From NCBI GenBank assembly GCA_949152475.1, contig OX424563.1, positions 40,186,120 through 40,250,119 on the forward strand: 64,000 nucleotides of DNA. The letters are read 5' to 3'. The stretch's first letter is position 1. Every line of letters starts with the position of its first letter. Both the position numbers and the translations under genes were made by a program. This stretch comes from Terebella lapidaria. Its lineage: Eukaryota; Annelida; Polychaeta; Terebellida; Terebellidae. The notes under the pieces are model-generated. The model did no database searches. It saw only the letters and a program-made list of their open reading frames with translations, and had not been told where the DNA came from. Shown here piece by piece: positions 1-12,700 of the stretch.

Positions 1-205
1 CATGTCCATCGTACGGTGGAGCATCACATGTCCATCGTACAGTGGAGCATCACATGTCGATCGTACGGTGGAGCATCGCATGTCGATCGTACGGTGGAGC
101 ATCACACGTTCATCGTATGATGGAGCGTCCCATGTCCATCGTACGATGGAACGTCGCATGTCCATCGTACGGTGGTGCATCGGATGTCCATCATACAGTG
201 GAGCG
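1..205 (+). repeat. Left-edge satellite monomers before HOR-A
   Basis: About eight monomers precede the first recognisable boundary of HOR-A. The stretch at 145-205 (GATGGAACGTCG followed by GGTGGTGCATCGG) is nearly the same as 301-361, a 156-bp (six-monomer) offset, so this edge is a local duplication of part of HOR-A. The true left end of the array lies outside the window. Confidence 0.7.
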
Positions 206-3200
206 TCACATGTCCATCGTACGGTGGAGCGTCACATGTCCATCATACGGTGGAGCATCCCATGTCCATCGTACGGTGGAGCATCGCATGTCCATCGTAC
301 GATGGAACGTCGCATGTCCATCGTACGGTGGTGCATCGGATGTCCATCATACAGTGGAGCGTCGGATGTCCATCGTACAGTGGAGCGTCACATGTCCATT
401 GTACGTGGAGCGTCGCATGTCCATCTTACGGTGGAGCGTCGCTAGTCCATAGTACGATGGAGTGTCACATGTCCATCGTACAGTGGAGCGTCACATGTCC
501 ATCGTACAGTGGATCGTCGCATGTCCATCGTATGGTGGAGCGTCAGATGTCCATCGTATGGTGGAGCATCACATGTCCATCGTACGATGGAGCATCGCAT
601 GTCGATCGTATGGTGGAGCGTCACATGTCCATCGTACTGTGGAGCGTCGCATGTCCATCTTACGGTGGAGCGTCGCTAGTCCATCGTAAGATGGATCATC
701 ACATGTCCAACGTACGGTGGAGCATAACATGTCGATCGTACGGTGGAGCGTCACATGTCCATCGTACGATGGAGCATCCCATGTCCATCGTACGGTGGAG
801 CATCACATGTCCATCGTACCGTGGAGCCTCGCATGTCCATCATACGGTGGAGTGTCACATGTCCATCGTACGGTGGAGCGTCCCATGTCCATCGTACAAT
901 GGAGCATCACATGTCTATCGTACGGTGGAGCATCACATGTCCATCGTATGATGGAGCGTGAGATGTCCATCGTACTGTGAAGCATCGCATGTCGATCGTA
1001 CGATGGAGCGTCACATGTCCATCATACGATAAAGCGTCACATGTCCATCGTACGGTGGAGCATCACATGTCCATCATATGATGGAGCGTCGCATGTCCAT
1101 CGTACAGTGGAGCGTCACATGTCCATCGTACAGTGGAGCCTCGCATGGTCATCATACGGTGGAGCGTCACATGTCCATCGTACGGTGGAGCATCACATGT
1201 CCATCCTACTTTGGAGCGTCCCATGTCCATCGTACGGTGGAGCCTCGCATGTCCATCATACGGTGGAGCGTCACATGTCCATCGTACGATGGAGCGTCGC
1301 ATGTCGATCGTATGGTGGAGCGTCACATGTCCATTTTACGGTGTAGCCTTGCATGTCAATCATACGGTGGAGCGCCACATGTCCATCGTACAGTGGAGCC
1401 TTGCATGTCAATCATACGGTGGGGCGTCACATGTCCATCGTACAGTGGAGCATCGCATGTCCATCGTACGGTGGAGCATCAGATGTCCATCGTATGGTGG
1501 AGCGTCACATGTCCATCGTACGGTGGAGCGTCACATGTCCATTGTACAGTGGAGCCTTGCATGTCCATCATACGGTGGAGCATCACATGTCCATCGTACA
1601 GTGGAGCGTCACATGTCCATCGTATGGTGGAGCATCGCATGTCTATCGTACGGTGGAGCGTCAGATGTCCATCGTACGGTGGAGCATCACAGGTCCATCG
1701 TACGGTGGAGCATCGCATGTAAATCGTACGGTGGAGCGTCACATGTCCATCATACGATGGAGCATCCCATGTCCATCGTACGATGGAGCGTCGCATGTCC
1801 ATCATACGGTGGGGCGTCACATGTCCATCTTACGGTGGAGCATCGATAGTCCATCATACGATAGAGCATCCCATGTCCATCGTACGATGGAGCGTCGCAT
1901 GTCCATCGTACGGTGGAGCGTCACATGTCCATCTTACGGTGGAGTGTCGCTAGTCCATCGTACGATGGAGCGTCGCATGTCCATCGTACGGTGGAGCGTC
2001 ACATGTCCATCGTACAGTGGAGCGTCGCATGTCCATCGTACGGAGGAGCGTCAGATGTCCATCGTACGGTGGATTGTCACATGTCCATCGTACGGTGGAG
2101 CCTCCCATGTCCATCGTACGGTGGAGCGTCACATGTCCATCATACGGTGGAGCATCCCATGTCCATCGTACGGTGGAGCGTCACATGTCCATCGTACTTT
2201 GGAGCATAGCATGTCCATCGTACGGTGGAGCGTCACATGTCCATCGTACGGTGGAGCATAGCATGTCCATCGTACGGTGGAGCGTCAGATGTCCATCGTA
2301 CGGTGGAGCATCACATGTCCATCGTATGGTGGAGCATCGCATGTCGATCGTACGGTGGAGCGTCACATGTCCATCGTACGATGGAGCATCCCATGTCCAT
2401 CGTACGGTGGAGCGTCACATGTCCATCGTACAGTGGAGCCTCACATGTCCATCATACGGTGGAGCGTCACATGTCCATCGTACAGTGGAGCATCGCATGT
2501 CCATCGTACATTGGAGCGTCCCATGTGCATCGTACGGTGGAGCGTCACATGTCGATCGTACAGTGGAGCATCACATGTCGATCGTACGGTGGAGCATCGC
2601 ATGTCGATCGTACGGTGGAGCGTCACATGTCCATCGTACGATGGAGGATCCCATGTCCATCGTACGGTTGAGCATCACATGTCGATCATACGGTGGAGCA
2701 TCGCATGTCGATCGTACGGTGGAGCGTCACATGTCCATCATATGATGGAGCGTCCCCTGTCCATCGTACTGTGGAGCATCGCATGTCCATCTTACGGTTG
2801 AGCGTAACGTGTTCGTTGTACAGTAAAGCATCGCATGTCCATCGTATGGTGGAGCGTCACATGTCCATCGTACGGTGGAGCATCACATGTCGATCGAACG
2901 GTGGAGCATAGCATGTCCATCGTACGGTGGAGCGTCACATGTCCATCGTACGGTGGAGCGTCACATGTCCATCGTACGGTGGAGCATCAGATGTCCATCG
3001 TATGGTGGAGCATCACATGTCCATCGTACGGTGGAGCATCGCATGTCGATCGTACGGTGGAGCGTCACATGTCCATCGTACGATGGAGCATCCCATGTCC
3101 ATCGTACGGTGGAGCGTCACATGTCCATCGTACGGTGGAGCATCACATGTCGATCGAACGGTGGAGCATCACATGTCGATCGTACGGTGGAGCATCGCAT

Positions 3201-3766
3201 GTCGATCGTACGGTGGAGCGTCACATGTCCATCGTATGATGGAGCGTCCCATGTCCATCGTACTGTGGAGCATCGCATGTCCATCTTACGGTTGAGCGTA
3301 ACGTGTCCATTGTACAGTAAAGCATCGCATGTCCATCATACAGTGGTGCGTCACATGTCCATCGTACGGTGGAGCGTCACATGTCCATCATACGGTGGAG
3401 CGTCACATGTCCATCGTACGGTGGAGCCTCGCATGTCCATCTTACAGTGGAGTGTCACATGTCTATCGTATGATGGAGCGTCGCATGTCCATAGTACGGT
3501 GGAGCATCGCATGTCCTTCGTACGGTGGAGCGTCGCATGTCCATCCTGCGATGGAGCGTCGCATGTCCATCGTACGGTGGAGCGTCGCATGTCCATCTTA
3601 CGGTGGAGTGTCGCTAGTCCATCGTACGATTGAGCGTCGCATGTCCATCGTACGGTGGAGCGTCACATGTCCATCGTACAGTGGAGCATCCCATGTCCAT
3701 CGTACGGAGGAGTGTCAGATGTCCATCGTACGGTGGATTGTCACATGTCCATCGTACGGTGGAGCA
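206..3766 (+). repeat. Higher-order repeat A, copy 1 (about 3.56 kb)
   Basis: Rare variants in this stretch recur in the same order 3,561 bp downstream up to about 1390, and 3,457 bp downstream from about 1500 on. Examples are the 25-bp unit near 395, CTAG variants at 442 and 676, the ATAG variant at 1846, and the AACGTG/AGTAAAGC pair at 2808-2830. The 104-bp change in offset is four monomers (about 1398-1501) present here and missing in copy 2. Differences from copy 2 are scattered single bases, for example AACGTACGG at 709-717 against ATCGTACGG. The offset is one base short of 137 x 26 because of the 25-bp unit. Confidence 0.88.
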
Positions 3767-6700
3767 TCCCATGTCCATCGTACGGTGGAGCGTCACATGT
3801 CCATCATACGGTGGAGCATCCCATGTCCATCGTACGGTGGAGCATCGCATGTCCATCGTACGATGGAACGTCGCATGTCCATCGTACGGTGGTGCATCGG
3901 ATGTCCATCATACAGTGGAGCGTCGGATGTCCATCGTACGGTGGAGCGTCACATGTCCATTGTACGTGGAGCGTCGCATGTCCATCTCACGGTGGAGCGT
4001 CGCTAGTCCATAGTACGATGGAGTGTCACATGTCCATCGTACAGTGGAGCGTCACATGTCCATCGTACAGTGGATCGTCGCATGTCCATCGTATGGTGGA
4101 GCGTCAGATGTCCATCGTATGGTGGAGCATCACATGTCCATCGTACGATGGAGCATCGCATGTCGATCGTATGGTGGAGCGTCACATGTCCATCGTACTG
4201 TGGAGCGTCGCATGTCCATCTTACGGTGGAGCGTCGCTAGTCCATCGTAAGATGGATCATCACATGTCCATCGTACGGTGGAGCATAACATGTCGATCGT
4301 ACGGTGGAGCGTCACATGTCCATCGTACGATGGAGCATCCCATGTCCATCGTACGGTGGAGCATCACATGTCCATCGTACCGTGGAGCCTCGCATGTCCA
4401 TCATACGGTGGAGTGTCACATGTCCATCGTACGGTGGAGCGTCCCATGTCCATCGTACAATGGAGCATCACATGTCTATCGTACGGTGGAGCATCGCATG
4501 TCCATCGTATGATGGAGCGTGAGATGTCCATCGTACTGTGAAGCATCGCATGTCGATCGTACGATGGAGCGTCACATGTCCATCATACGATAAAGCGTCG
4601 CATGTCCATCGTACGGTGGAGCATCACATGTCCATCATACGATGGAGCGTCGCATGTCCATCGTACAGTGGAGCGTCACATGTCCATCGTACAGTGGAGC
4701 TTCGCATGGTCATCATACGGTGGAGCGTCACATGTCCATCGTACGGTGGAGCATCACATGTCCATCCTACTTTGGAGCGTCCCATGTCCATCGTACGGTG
4801 GAGCCTCGCATGTCCATCATACGGTGGAGCGTCACATGTCCATCGTACGATGGAGCGTCGCATGTCGATCGTATGGTGGAGCGTCACATGTCCATTTTAC
4901 GGTGTAGCCTTGCATGTCAATCATACGGTGGAGCGCCACATGTCCATCGTACAGTGGAGCATCGCATGTCCATCGTACGGTGGAGCGTCACATGTCCATT
5001 GTACAGTGGAGCCTTGCATGTCCATCATACGGTGGAGCGTCACATGTCCATCGTACAGTGGAGCGTCACATGTCCATCGTATGGTGGAGCATCGCATGTC
5101 TATCGTACGGTGGAGCGTCAGATGTCCATCGTACGGTGGAGCATCACAGGTCCATCGTACGGTGGAGCATCGCATGTAAATCGTACGGTGGAGCGTCACA
5201 TGTCCATCATACGATGGAGCATCCCATGTCCATCATACGATGGAGCGTCGCATGTCCATCATACGGTGGGGCGTCACATGTCCATCTTACGGTGGAGCAT
5301 CGATAGTCCATCATACGATAGAGCATCCCATGTCCATCGTACGATGGAGCGTCGCATGTCCATCGTACGGTGGAGCGTCACATGTCCATCTTACGGTGGA
5401 GTGTCGCTAGTCCATCGTACGATGGAGTGTCGCATGTCCATCGTACGGTGGAGCGTCACATGTCCATCGTACAGTGGAGCGTCGCATGTCCATCGTACGG
5501 AGGAGCGTCAGATGTCCATCGTACGGTGGATTGTCACATGTCCATCGTACGGTGGAGCCTCCCATGTCCATCGTACGGTGGAGCGTCACATGTCCATCAT
5601 ACGGTGGAGCATCCCATGTCCATCGTACGGTGGAGCGTCACATGTCCATCGTACGGTGGAGCATAGCATGTCCATCGTACGGTGGAGCGTCACATGTCCA
5701 TCGTACGGTGGAGCATAGCATGTCCATCGTACGGTGGAGCGTCAGATGTCCATCGTACGGTGGAGCATCACATGTCCATCGTATGGTGGAGCATCGCATG
5801 TCGATCGTACGGTGGAGCGTCACATGTCCATCGTACGATGGAGCATCCCATGTCCATCGTACGGTGGAGCGTCACATGTCCATCGTACAGTGGAGCCTCA
5901 CATGTCCATCATACGGTGGAGCGTCACATGTCCATCGTACAGTGGAGCATCGCATGTCCATCGTACATTGGAGCGTCCCATGTGCATCGTACGGTGGAGC
6001 GTCACATGTCGATCGTACAGTGGAGCATCACATGTCGATCGTACGGTGGAGCATCGCATGTCGATCGTACGGTGGAGCGTCACATGTCCATCGTACGATG
6101 GAGGATCCCATGTCCATCGTACGGTTGAGCATCACATGTCGATCATACGGTGGAGCATCGCATGTCGATCGTACGGTGGAGCGTCACATGTCCATCATAT
6201 GATGGAGCGTCCCCTGTCCATCGTACTGTGGAGCATCGCATGTCCATCTTACGGTTGAGCGTAACGTGTTCGTTGTACAGTAAAGCATCGCATGTCCATC
6301 GTATGGTGGAGCGTCACATGTCCATCGTACGGTGGAGCATCACATGTCGATCAAACGGTGGAGCATAGCATGTCCATCGTACGGTGGAGCGTCACATGTC
6401 CATCGTACGGTGGAGCGTCACATGTCCATCGTACGGTGGAGCATCAGATGTCCATCGTATGGTGGAGCATCACATGTCCATCGTACGGTGGAGCATCGCA
6501 TGTCGATCGTACGGTGGAGCGTCACATGTCCATCGTACGATGGAGCATCCCATGTCCATCGTACGGTGGAGCGTCACATGTCCATCGTACGGTGGAGCAT
6601 CACATGTCGATCGAACGGTGGAGCATCACATGTCGATCGTACGGTGGAGCATCGCATGTCGATCGTACGGTGGAGCGTCACATGTCCATCGTATGATGGA

Positions 6701-7252
6701 GCGTCCCATGTCCATTGTACTGTGGAGCATCGCATGTCCATCTTACGGTTGAGCGTAATGTGTCCATTGTACAGTAAAGCATCGCATGTCCATCATACAG
6801 TGGTGCGTCACATGTCCATCGTACGGTGGAGCGTCACATGTCCATCATACGGTGGAGCGTCACATGTCCATCGTACGGTGGAGCCTCGCATGTCCATCTT
6901 ACAGTGGAGTGTCACATGTCTATCGTATGATGGAGCGTCGCATGTCCATAGTACGGTGGAGCATCGCATGTCCTTCGTACGGTGGAGCGTCGCATGTCCA
7001 TCCTGCGATGGAGCGTCGCATGTCCATCGTACGGTGGAGCGTCGCATGTCCATCTTACGGTGGAGTGTCGCTATTCCATCGTACGATTGAGCGTCGCATG
7101 TCTATCGTACGGTGGAGCGTCACATGTCCATCGTACAGTGGAGCATCCCATGTCCATCGTACGGAGGAGTGTCAGATGTCCATCGTACGGTGGATTGTCA
7201 CATGTCCATCGTACGGTGGAGCATCCCATGTCCATCGTACGGTGGAGCGTCA
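3767..7252 (+). repeat. Higher-order repeat A, copy 2 (about 3.46 kb)
   Basis: This is the tandem second copy of HOR-A. It starts with the same GATGGAACGTCG and GGTGGTGCATCGG monomers (3862 on) as copy 1 (301 on) and carries the same CTAG variants at 4003 and 4237. It lacks the four-monomer block seen at about 1398-1501 in copy 1. Agreement with copy 1 runs to about 7252, where copy 1 (at 3795) switches to different variants. Observed differences are mostly transitions, such as CATCTCACGG at 3983 against CATCTTACGG. Confidence 0.88.
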
Positions 7253-7284
7253 CATGTCCATCGTACGGTGGAGCATCCCATGTG

Positions 7285-8550
7285 CATCGTACGGTGGAGC
7301 GTCACATGTCCATCGTACAGTGGAGCATCACATGTCGATCGTACGGTGGAGCATCGCATGTCGATCGTACGGTGGAGCGTCACATGTCCATCGTACGATG
7401 GAGGATCCCATGTCCATCGTACGGTTGAGCATCACATGTCGATCATACGGTGGAGCATCGCATGTCGATCGTACGGTGGAGCGTCACATGTCCATCATAT
7501 GATGGAGCGTCCCCTGTCCATCGTACTGTGGAGCATCGCATGTCCATCTTACGGTTGAGCGTAACGTGTTCGTTGTACAGTAAAGCATCGCATGTCCATC
7601 GTATGGTGGAGCGTCACATGTCCATCGTACGGTGGAGCATCACATGTCGATCGAACGGTGGAGCATAGCATGTCCATCGTACGGTGGAGCGTCACATGTC
7701 CATCGTACGGTGGAGCGTCACATGTCCATCGTACGGTGGAGCATCAGATGTCCATCGTATGGTGGAGCATCACATGTCCATCGTACGGTGGAGCATCGCA
7801 TGTCGATCGTACGGTGGAGCGTCACATGTCCATCGTACGATGGAGCATCCCATGTCCATCGTACGGTGGAGCGTCACATGTCCATCGTACGGTGGAGCAT
7901 CACATGTCGATCGAACGGTGGAGCATCACATGTCGATCGTACGGTGGAGCATCGCATGTCGATCGTACGGTGGAGCGTCACATGTCCATCGTATGATGGA
8001 GCGTCCCATGTCCATCGTACTGTGGAGCATCGCATGTCCATCTTACGGTTGAGCGTAACGTGTCCATTGTACAGTAAAGCATCACATGTCCATCATACAG
8101 TGGTGCGTCACATGTCCATCATACGGTGGAGCGTCACATGTCCATCATACGGTGGAGCGTCACATGTCCATCGTACGGTGGAGCCTCGCATGTCCATCTT
8201 ACAGTGGAGTGTCACATGTCTATCGTATGATGGAGCGTCGCATGTCCATAGTACGGTGGAGCATCGCATGTCCTTCGTACGGTGGAGCGTCGCATGTCCA
8301 TCCTGCGATGGAGCGTCGCATGTCCATCGTACGGTGGAGCGTCGCATGTCCATCTTACGGTGGAGTGTCGCTAGTCCATCGTACGATTGAGCGTCGCATG
8401 TCCATCGTACGGTGGAGCGTCACATGTCCATCGTACAGTGGAGCATCCCATGTCCATCGTACGGAGGAGTGTCAGATGTCCATCGTACGGTGGATTGTCA
8501 CATGTCCATCGTACGGTGGAGCATCCCATGTCCATCGTACGGTGGAGCGT
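7285..8550 (+). repeat. Higher-order repeat A, partial copy 3 (about 1.27 kb)
   Basis: This stretch repeats 5985-7250 at an offset of exactly 1,300 bp (50 monomers) and 2528-3793 at 4,757 bp. It contains the same AACGTG/TTGTACAGTAAAGC pairs (near 7561 and 8057), the AACGGTGG variants after GATCG, the CCTGCGATGG variant near 8302, and the CTAG unit near 8371. It represents only the right third of HOR-A, as expected from unequal exchange between misaligned copies. Confidence 0.85.
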
Positions 8551-9774
8551 CGCATGTCCATCGTGCAGTGGAGCGTCGCATGTCCATCGTACGGTGGAGC
8601 GTCACATGTCCATCGTACGGTGGAGCGTCACATGTCCAACGTACGATGGAGCATCCCATGTCCATCGTACGGTGGAGCGTCACATGTCCAACGTACGATG
8701 GAGCATCCCATGTCCATCGTATGGTGAAGCATCACATGTCCATCGTACTGTGAAGCATCGCATGTCGATCGTACGGTGGAGCGTCACATGTCCATCTTAC
8801 GATAAAGCGTCGCATGTCCATCGTACGGTGGAGCATCGCATGTCCATTGTACGATGGAGCCTTGCATGTCAATCATACGGTGGGGCGTCACGTGTCCATC
8901 GTACAGTGGAGCATCGCATGTCCATCGCACGGTGGAGCGTCAGATGTCCATCGTACGGTGGAGCATCACATGTCCATCGTACTGTGAAGCATCGCATGTC
9001 GATCGTACGGTGGAGCGTCACATGTCCATCGTACGATAAAGCGTCGCATGTCCATCGTACGGTGGAGCATCGCATGTCCATCGTACGATGGAGCCTTGCA
9101 TGTCAATCATACGGTGGGGCGTCACATGTCCATCGTACAGTGGAGCATCGCATGTCCATCGTACGGTGGAGCGTCAGATGTCCATCGTATGGTGGAGCGT
9201 CACATGTCCATCGTACGATGGAGCGTTGCATGTCCATCATACGGTGGAGCGTCGCATATCCATCGTACGGTGGAGCGTCACATGTCCATCGTACAGTGGA
9301 GCGTCACATGTCCATCGTATGGTGGAGCATCGCATGTCTATCGTACGGTGGAGCGTCAGATGTCCATCGTACGGTGGAGCATCACAGGTCCATCGTACGG
9401 TGGAGCATCGCTTGTAAATCGTACGGTGGAGCGTCACATGTCCATCGTACGGTGGAGCGTCCCGTGTCCATCGTACGATGGAGCGTCGCATGTCCATCTT
9501 ACGGTGGAGCTTCGCTAGTCCATCGTATGGTGGAGCGTCGCATGTCCATCGTACGATGGAGCACCCATGTTCATCGTACGGTGGAGCCTCGCATGTCCAT
9601 CGTACGGTGGAGCGTCACATGTTCATCATACAGTGGAACGTCACATGTTCATCGTACAGTGGAGCATCGCATGTCCATCGTACAGTGGAGCGTCACATGT
9701 CCATCATACATTGGAGCGTCCCATGTCCATCGTACGGTGGAGCATCACATGTCCATCGTACGGTGGAGCATCGC
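8551..9774 (+). repeat. Satellite linker with a 234-bp tandem duplication
   Basis: No gene is present. The nine-monomer series beginning at 8761 (GTCGATCG unit, then a CGATAAAGCG unit, then a GCCTTGCATGTCAATC unit) repeats at 8995, an offset of 234 bp. The same series reappears inside HOR-B near 11359 and 12632, so this linker looks like a local derivative of HOR-B material. The end (9480-9774) contains CTAG and CACCCATGTTC variants shared with 10440-10540 and 15404-15500. Confidence 0.75.
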
Positions 9775-12700
9775 ATGTCGATTGTACGGTGGAGCATCAC
9801 ATGTCCATCGTATGATGGAGCGTCCCATGTCCATCGTACTGTGGAGCGTCACATGTCCATCTTACGGTGGAGCTTCGCTAGTCCATCGTACGATGGAGCG
9901 TCGCATGTCCATCGTACGGTGGAGCGTCACGTGTCCATCGTACGATGGAGCGTCGAATGTCCATCTTACGGTGGAGCTTCGCTAGTCCATCGTATGGTGG
10001 AGCGTCGCATGTCCATCTTACGGTGGAGCGTCACATGTCCATCGTACGGTGGAGCGTCACATGTCCATCCTACGGTGGAGCGTCCCATGTCCATCGTACG
10101 GTGGAGAGTCACATGTCCATCGTACGGTGGAGCATAGCATGTCCATCGATGGGTGGAGCGTCACATGTCCATCGTACGATGGAGCATCCCATGTCCATCG
10201 TACGGTGGAGCGTCACATGTCCATTATACGGTGGAGCATCCCATGTCCATCGTACAGTGGAGCATCGCATGTCCATCGTAGAGTGGAGCGTCGCATGTCC
10301 ATCGTACATTGGAGCGCCCCATGTCCATCGTACGGTGGAGCGTCACATGTCCATCGTACGGTGGAGCATAGCATGTCCATCGTACGGTGGGCGTCAGAGG
10401 TCCATCGTACGGTGGAGCGTCCCGTGTCCATCGTACGATGGAGCGTCGCATGTCCATCTTACGGTGGAGCTTCGCTAGTCCATCGTACGGTGGAGCGTCG
10501 CATGTCCATCGTACGATGGAGCACCCATGTTCATTGTACGGTGGAGCCTCGCATGTCCATCGTACGGTGGAGCGTCACATGTTCATCATACGGTGGAGCG
10601 TCACATGTTCATCGTACAGTGGAGCATCGCATGTCCATCGTACAGTGGAGCGTCACATGTCCATCATACATTGGAGCGTCCCATGTCCATCGTACGGTGG
10701 AGCATCACATGTCCATCGTACGGTGGAGCATCGCATGTCGATCGTACGGTGGAGCGTCCCATGTCAATCGTACGAAGGAGCGTCGCATGTCCATCGTACG
10801 GTGGAGCGTCACATGTCCATATTACGGTGGAGCATCGCTAGTCCATTGTACGATGGAGCGTCGCATGTCCATCGTACAGTGGAGCATCTCAGGTCCATCT
10901 TACGGTGGAGCGTCACATGTCCATCGTACGGTGGAGCGTCACATGTCCATCCTACGGTGGAGCATCCCATGTCCATCGTACGGTGGAGCGTCACATGTCC
11001 ATCATACGGTGGAGCATAGCATGTCCATCGATGGGTGGAGCGTCACATGTCCATCGTACGATGGAGCATCCCATGTCCATCGTACGGTGGAGCGTCACAT
11101 GTCCATCATACGGTGGAGCATAGCATGTCCATCGTACGGTAGAGCGTCAGATGTCCATCGTATGGTGGAGCGTCACATGTCCATCGTACGGTGGAGCATA
11201 GCATGTCCATCGTACGGTAGAGCGTCAGATGTCCATCGTACAATGGAGCATCACATGTCTATCGTACGGTGGAGCATCGCATGTCCATCGTATGATGGAG
11301 CGTGAGATGTCCATCGTATGGTGGAGCATCACATGTCCATCGTACTGTGAAGCATCGCATGTCGATCGTACGGTGGAGCGTCACATGTCCATCGTACGAT
11401 AAAGCGTCGCATGTCCATCGTACGGTGGAGCATCGCATGTCCATCGTACGATGGAGCCTTGCATGTCAATCATACGGTGGGGCGTCACATGTCCATCGTA
11501 CAGTGGAGCATCGCATGTCCATCGCACGGTGGAGCGTCAGATGTCCATCGTACGGTGGAGCATCACATGTCCATCGTACTGTGAAGCATCGCATGTCGAT
11601 CGTACGGTGGAGCGTCACATGTCCATCGTACAGTGGAGCATCGCATGTCCATCGTACGGTGGAGCGTCAGATGTCCATCGTATGGTGGAGCGTCACATGT
11701 CCATCGTACAGTGGAGCGTCACATGTCCATCGTATGGTGGAGCATCGCATGTCTATCGTACGGTGGAGCGTCAGATGTCCATCGTACGATGGAGCGTCGC
11801 ATGTCCATCGTATGGTGGAGCGTCACATGTCCATCCTACGGTGGAGCCTCGCATGTCCATCACTCGGTGGAGCGTCACATGTCCATCGTACGATGGAGCA
11901 TCGCATGTCGATCGTATGGTGGAGCGTCACATGTCCATCGTACTGTGGAGCGTCGCATGTCCATCTTACGGTGGAGCGTCGCTAGTCCATCGTAAGATGG
12001 ATCATCACATGTCCATCGTACGGTGGAGCATAACATGTCGATCGTACGGTGGAGCGTCACATGTCCATCGTACGATGGAGCATCCCATGTCCATCGTACG
12101 GTGGAGCATCACATGTCCATCGTACCGTGGAGCCTCGCATGTCCATCATACGGTGGAGTGTCACATGTCCATCGTACGGTGGAGCGTCCCATGTCCATCG
12201 TACAATGGAGCATCACATGTCTATCGTACGGTGGAGCATCGCATGTCCATCGTATGATGGAGCGTGAGATGTCCATCGTACTGTGAAGCATCGCATGTCG
12301 ATCGTACGATGGAGCGTCACATGTCCATCGTACGATGGAGCATCCCATGTCCATCGTACGGTGGAGCATCACATGTCCATCGTACAGTGGAGCCTCGCAT
12401 GTCCATCATACGGTGGAGCGTCCCATGTCCATCGTACGGTGGAGCGTCCCATGTCCATCGTACGGTGGAGCATCGCATATCCATTGTACGGTGGAGCGTC
12501 AGATGTCCATCGTACAATGGAGCATCACATGTCTATCGTACGGTGGAGCATCGCATGTCCATCGTATGATGGAGCGTGAGATGTCCATTGTATGGTGGAG
12601 CATCACATGTCCATCGTACTGTGAAGCATCGCATGTCGATCGTACGGTGGAGCGTCACATGTCCATCGTACGATAAAGCGTCGCATGTCCATCGTACGAT

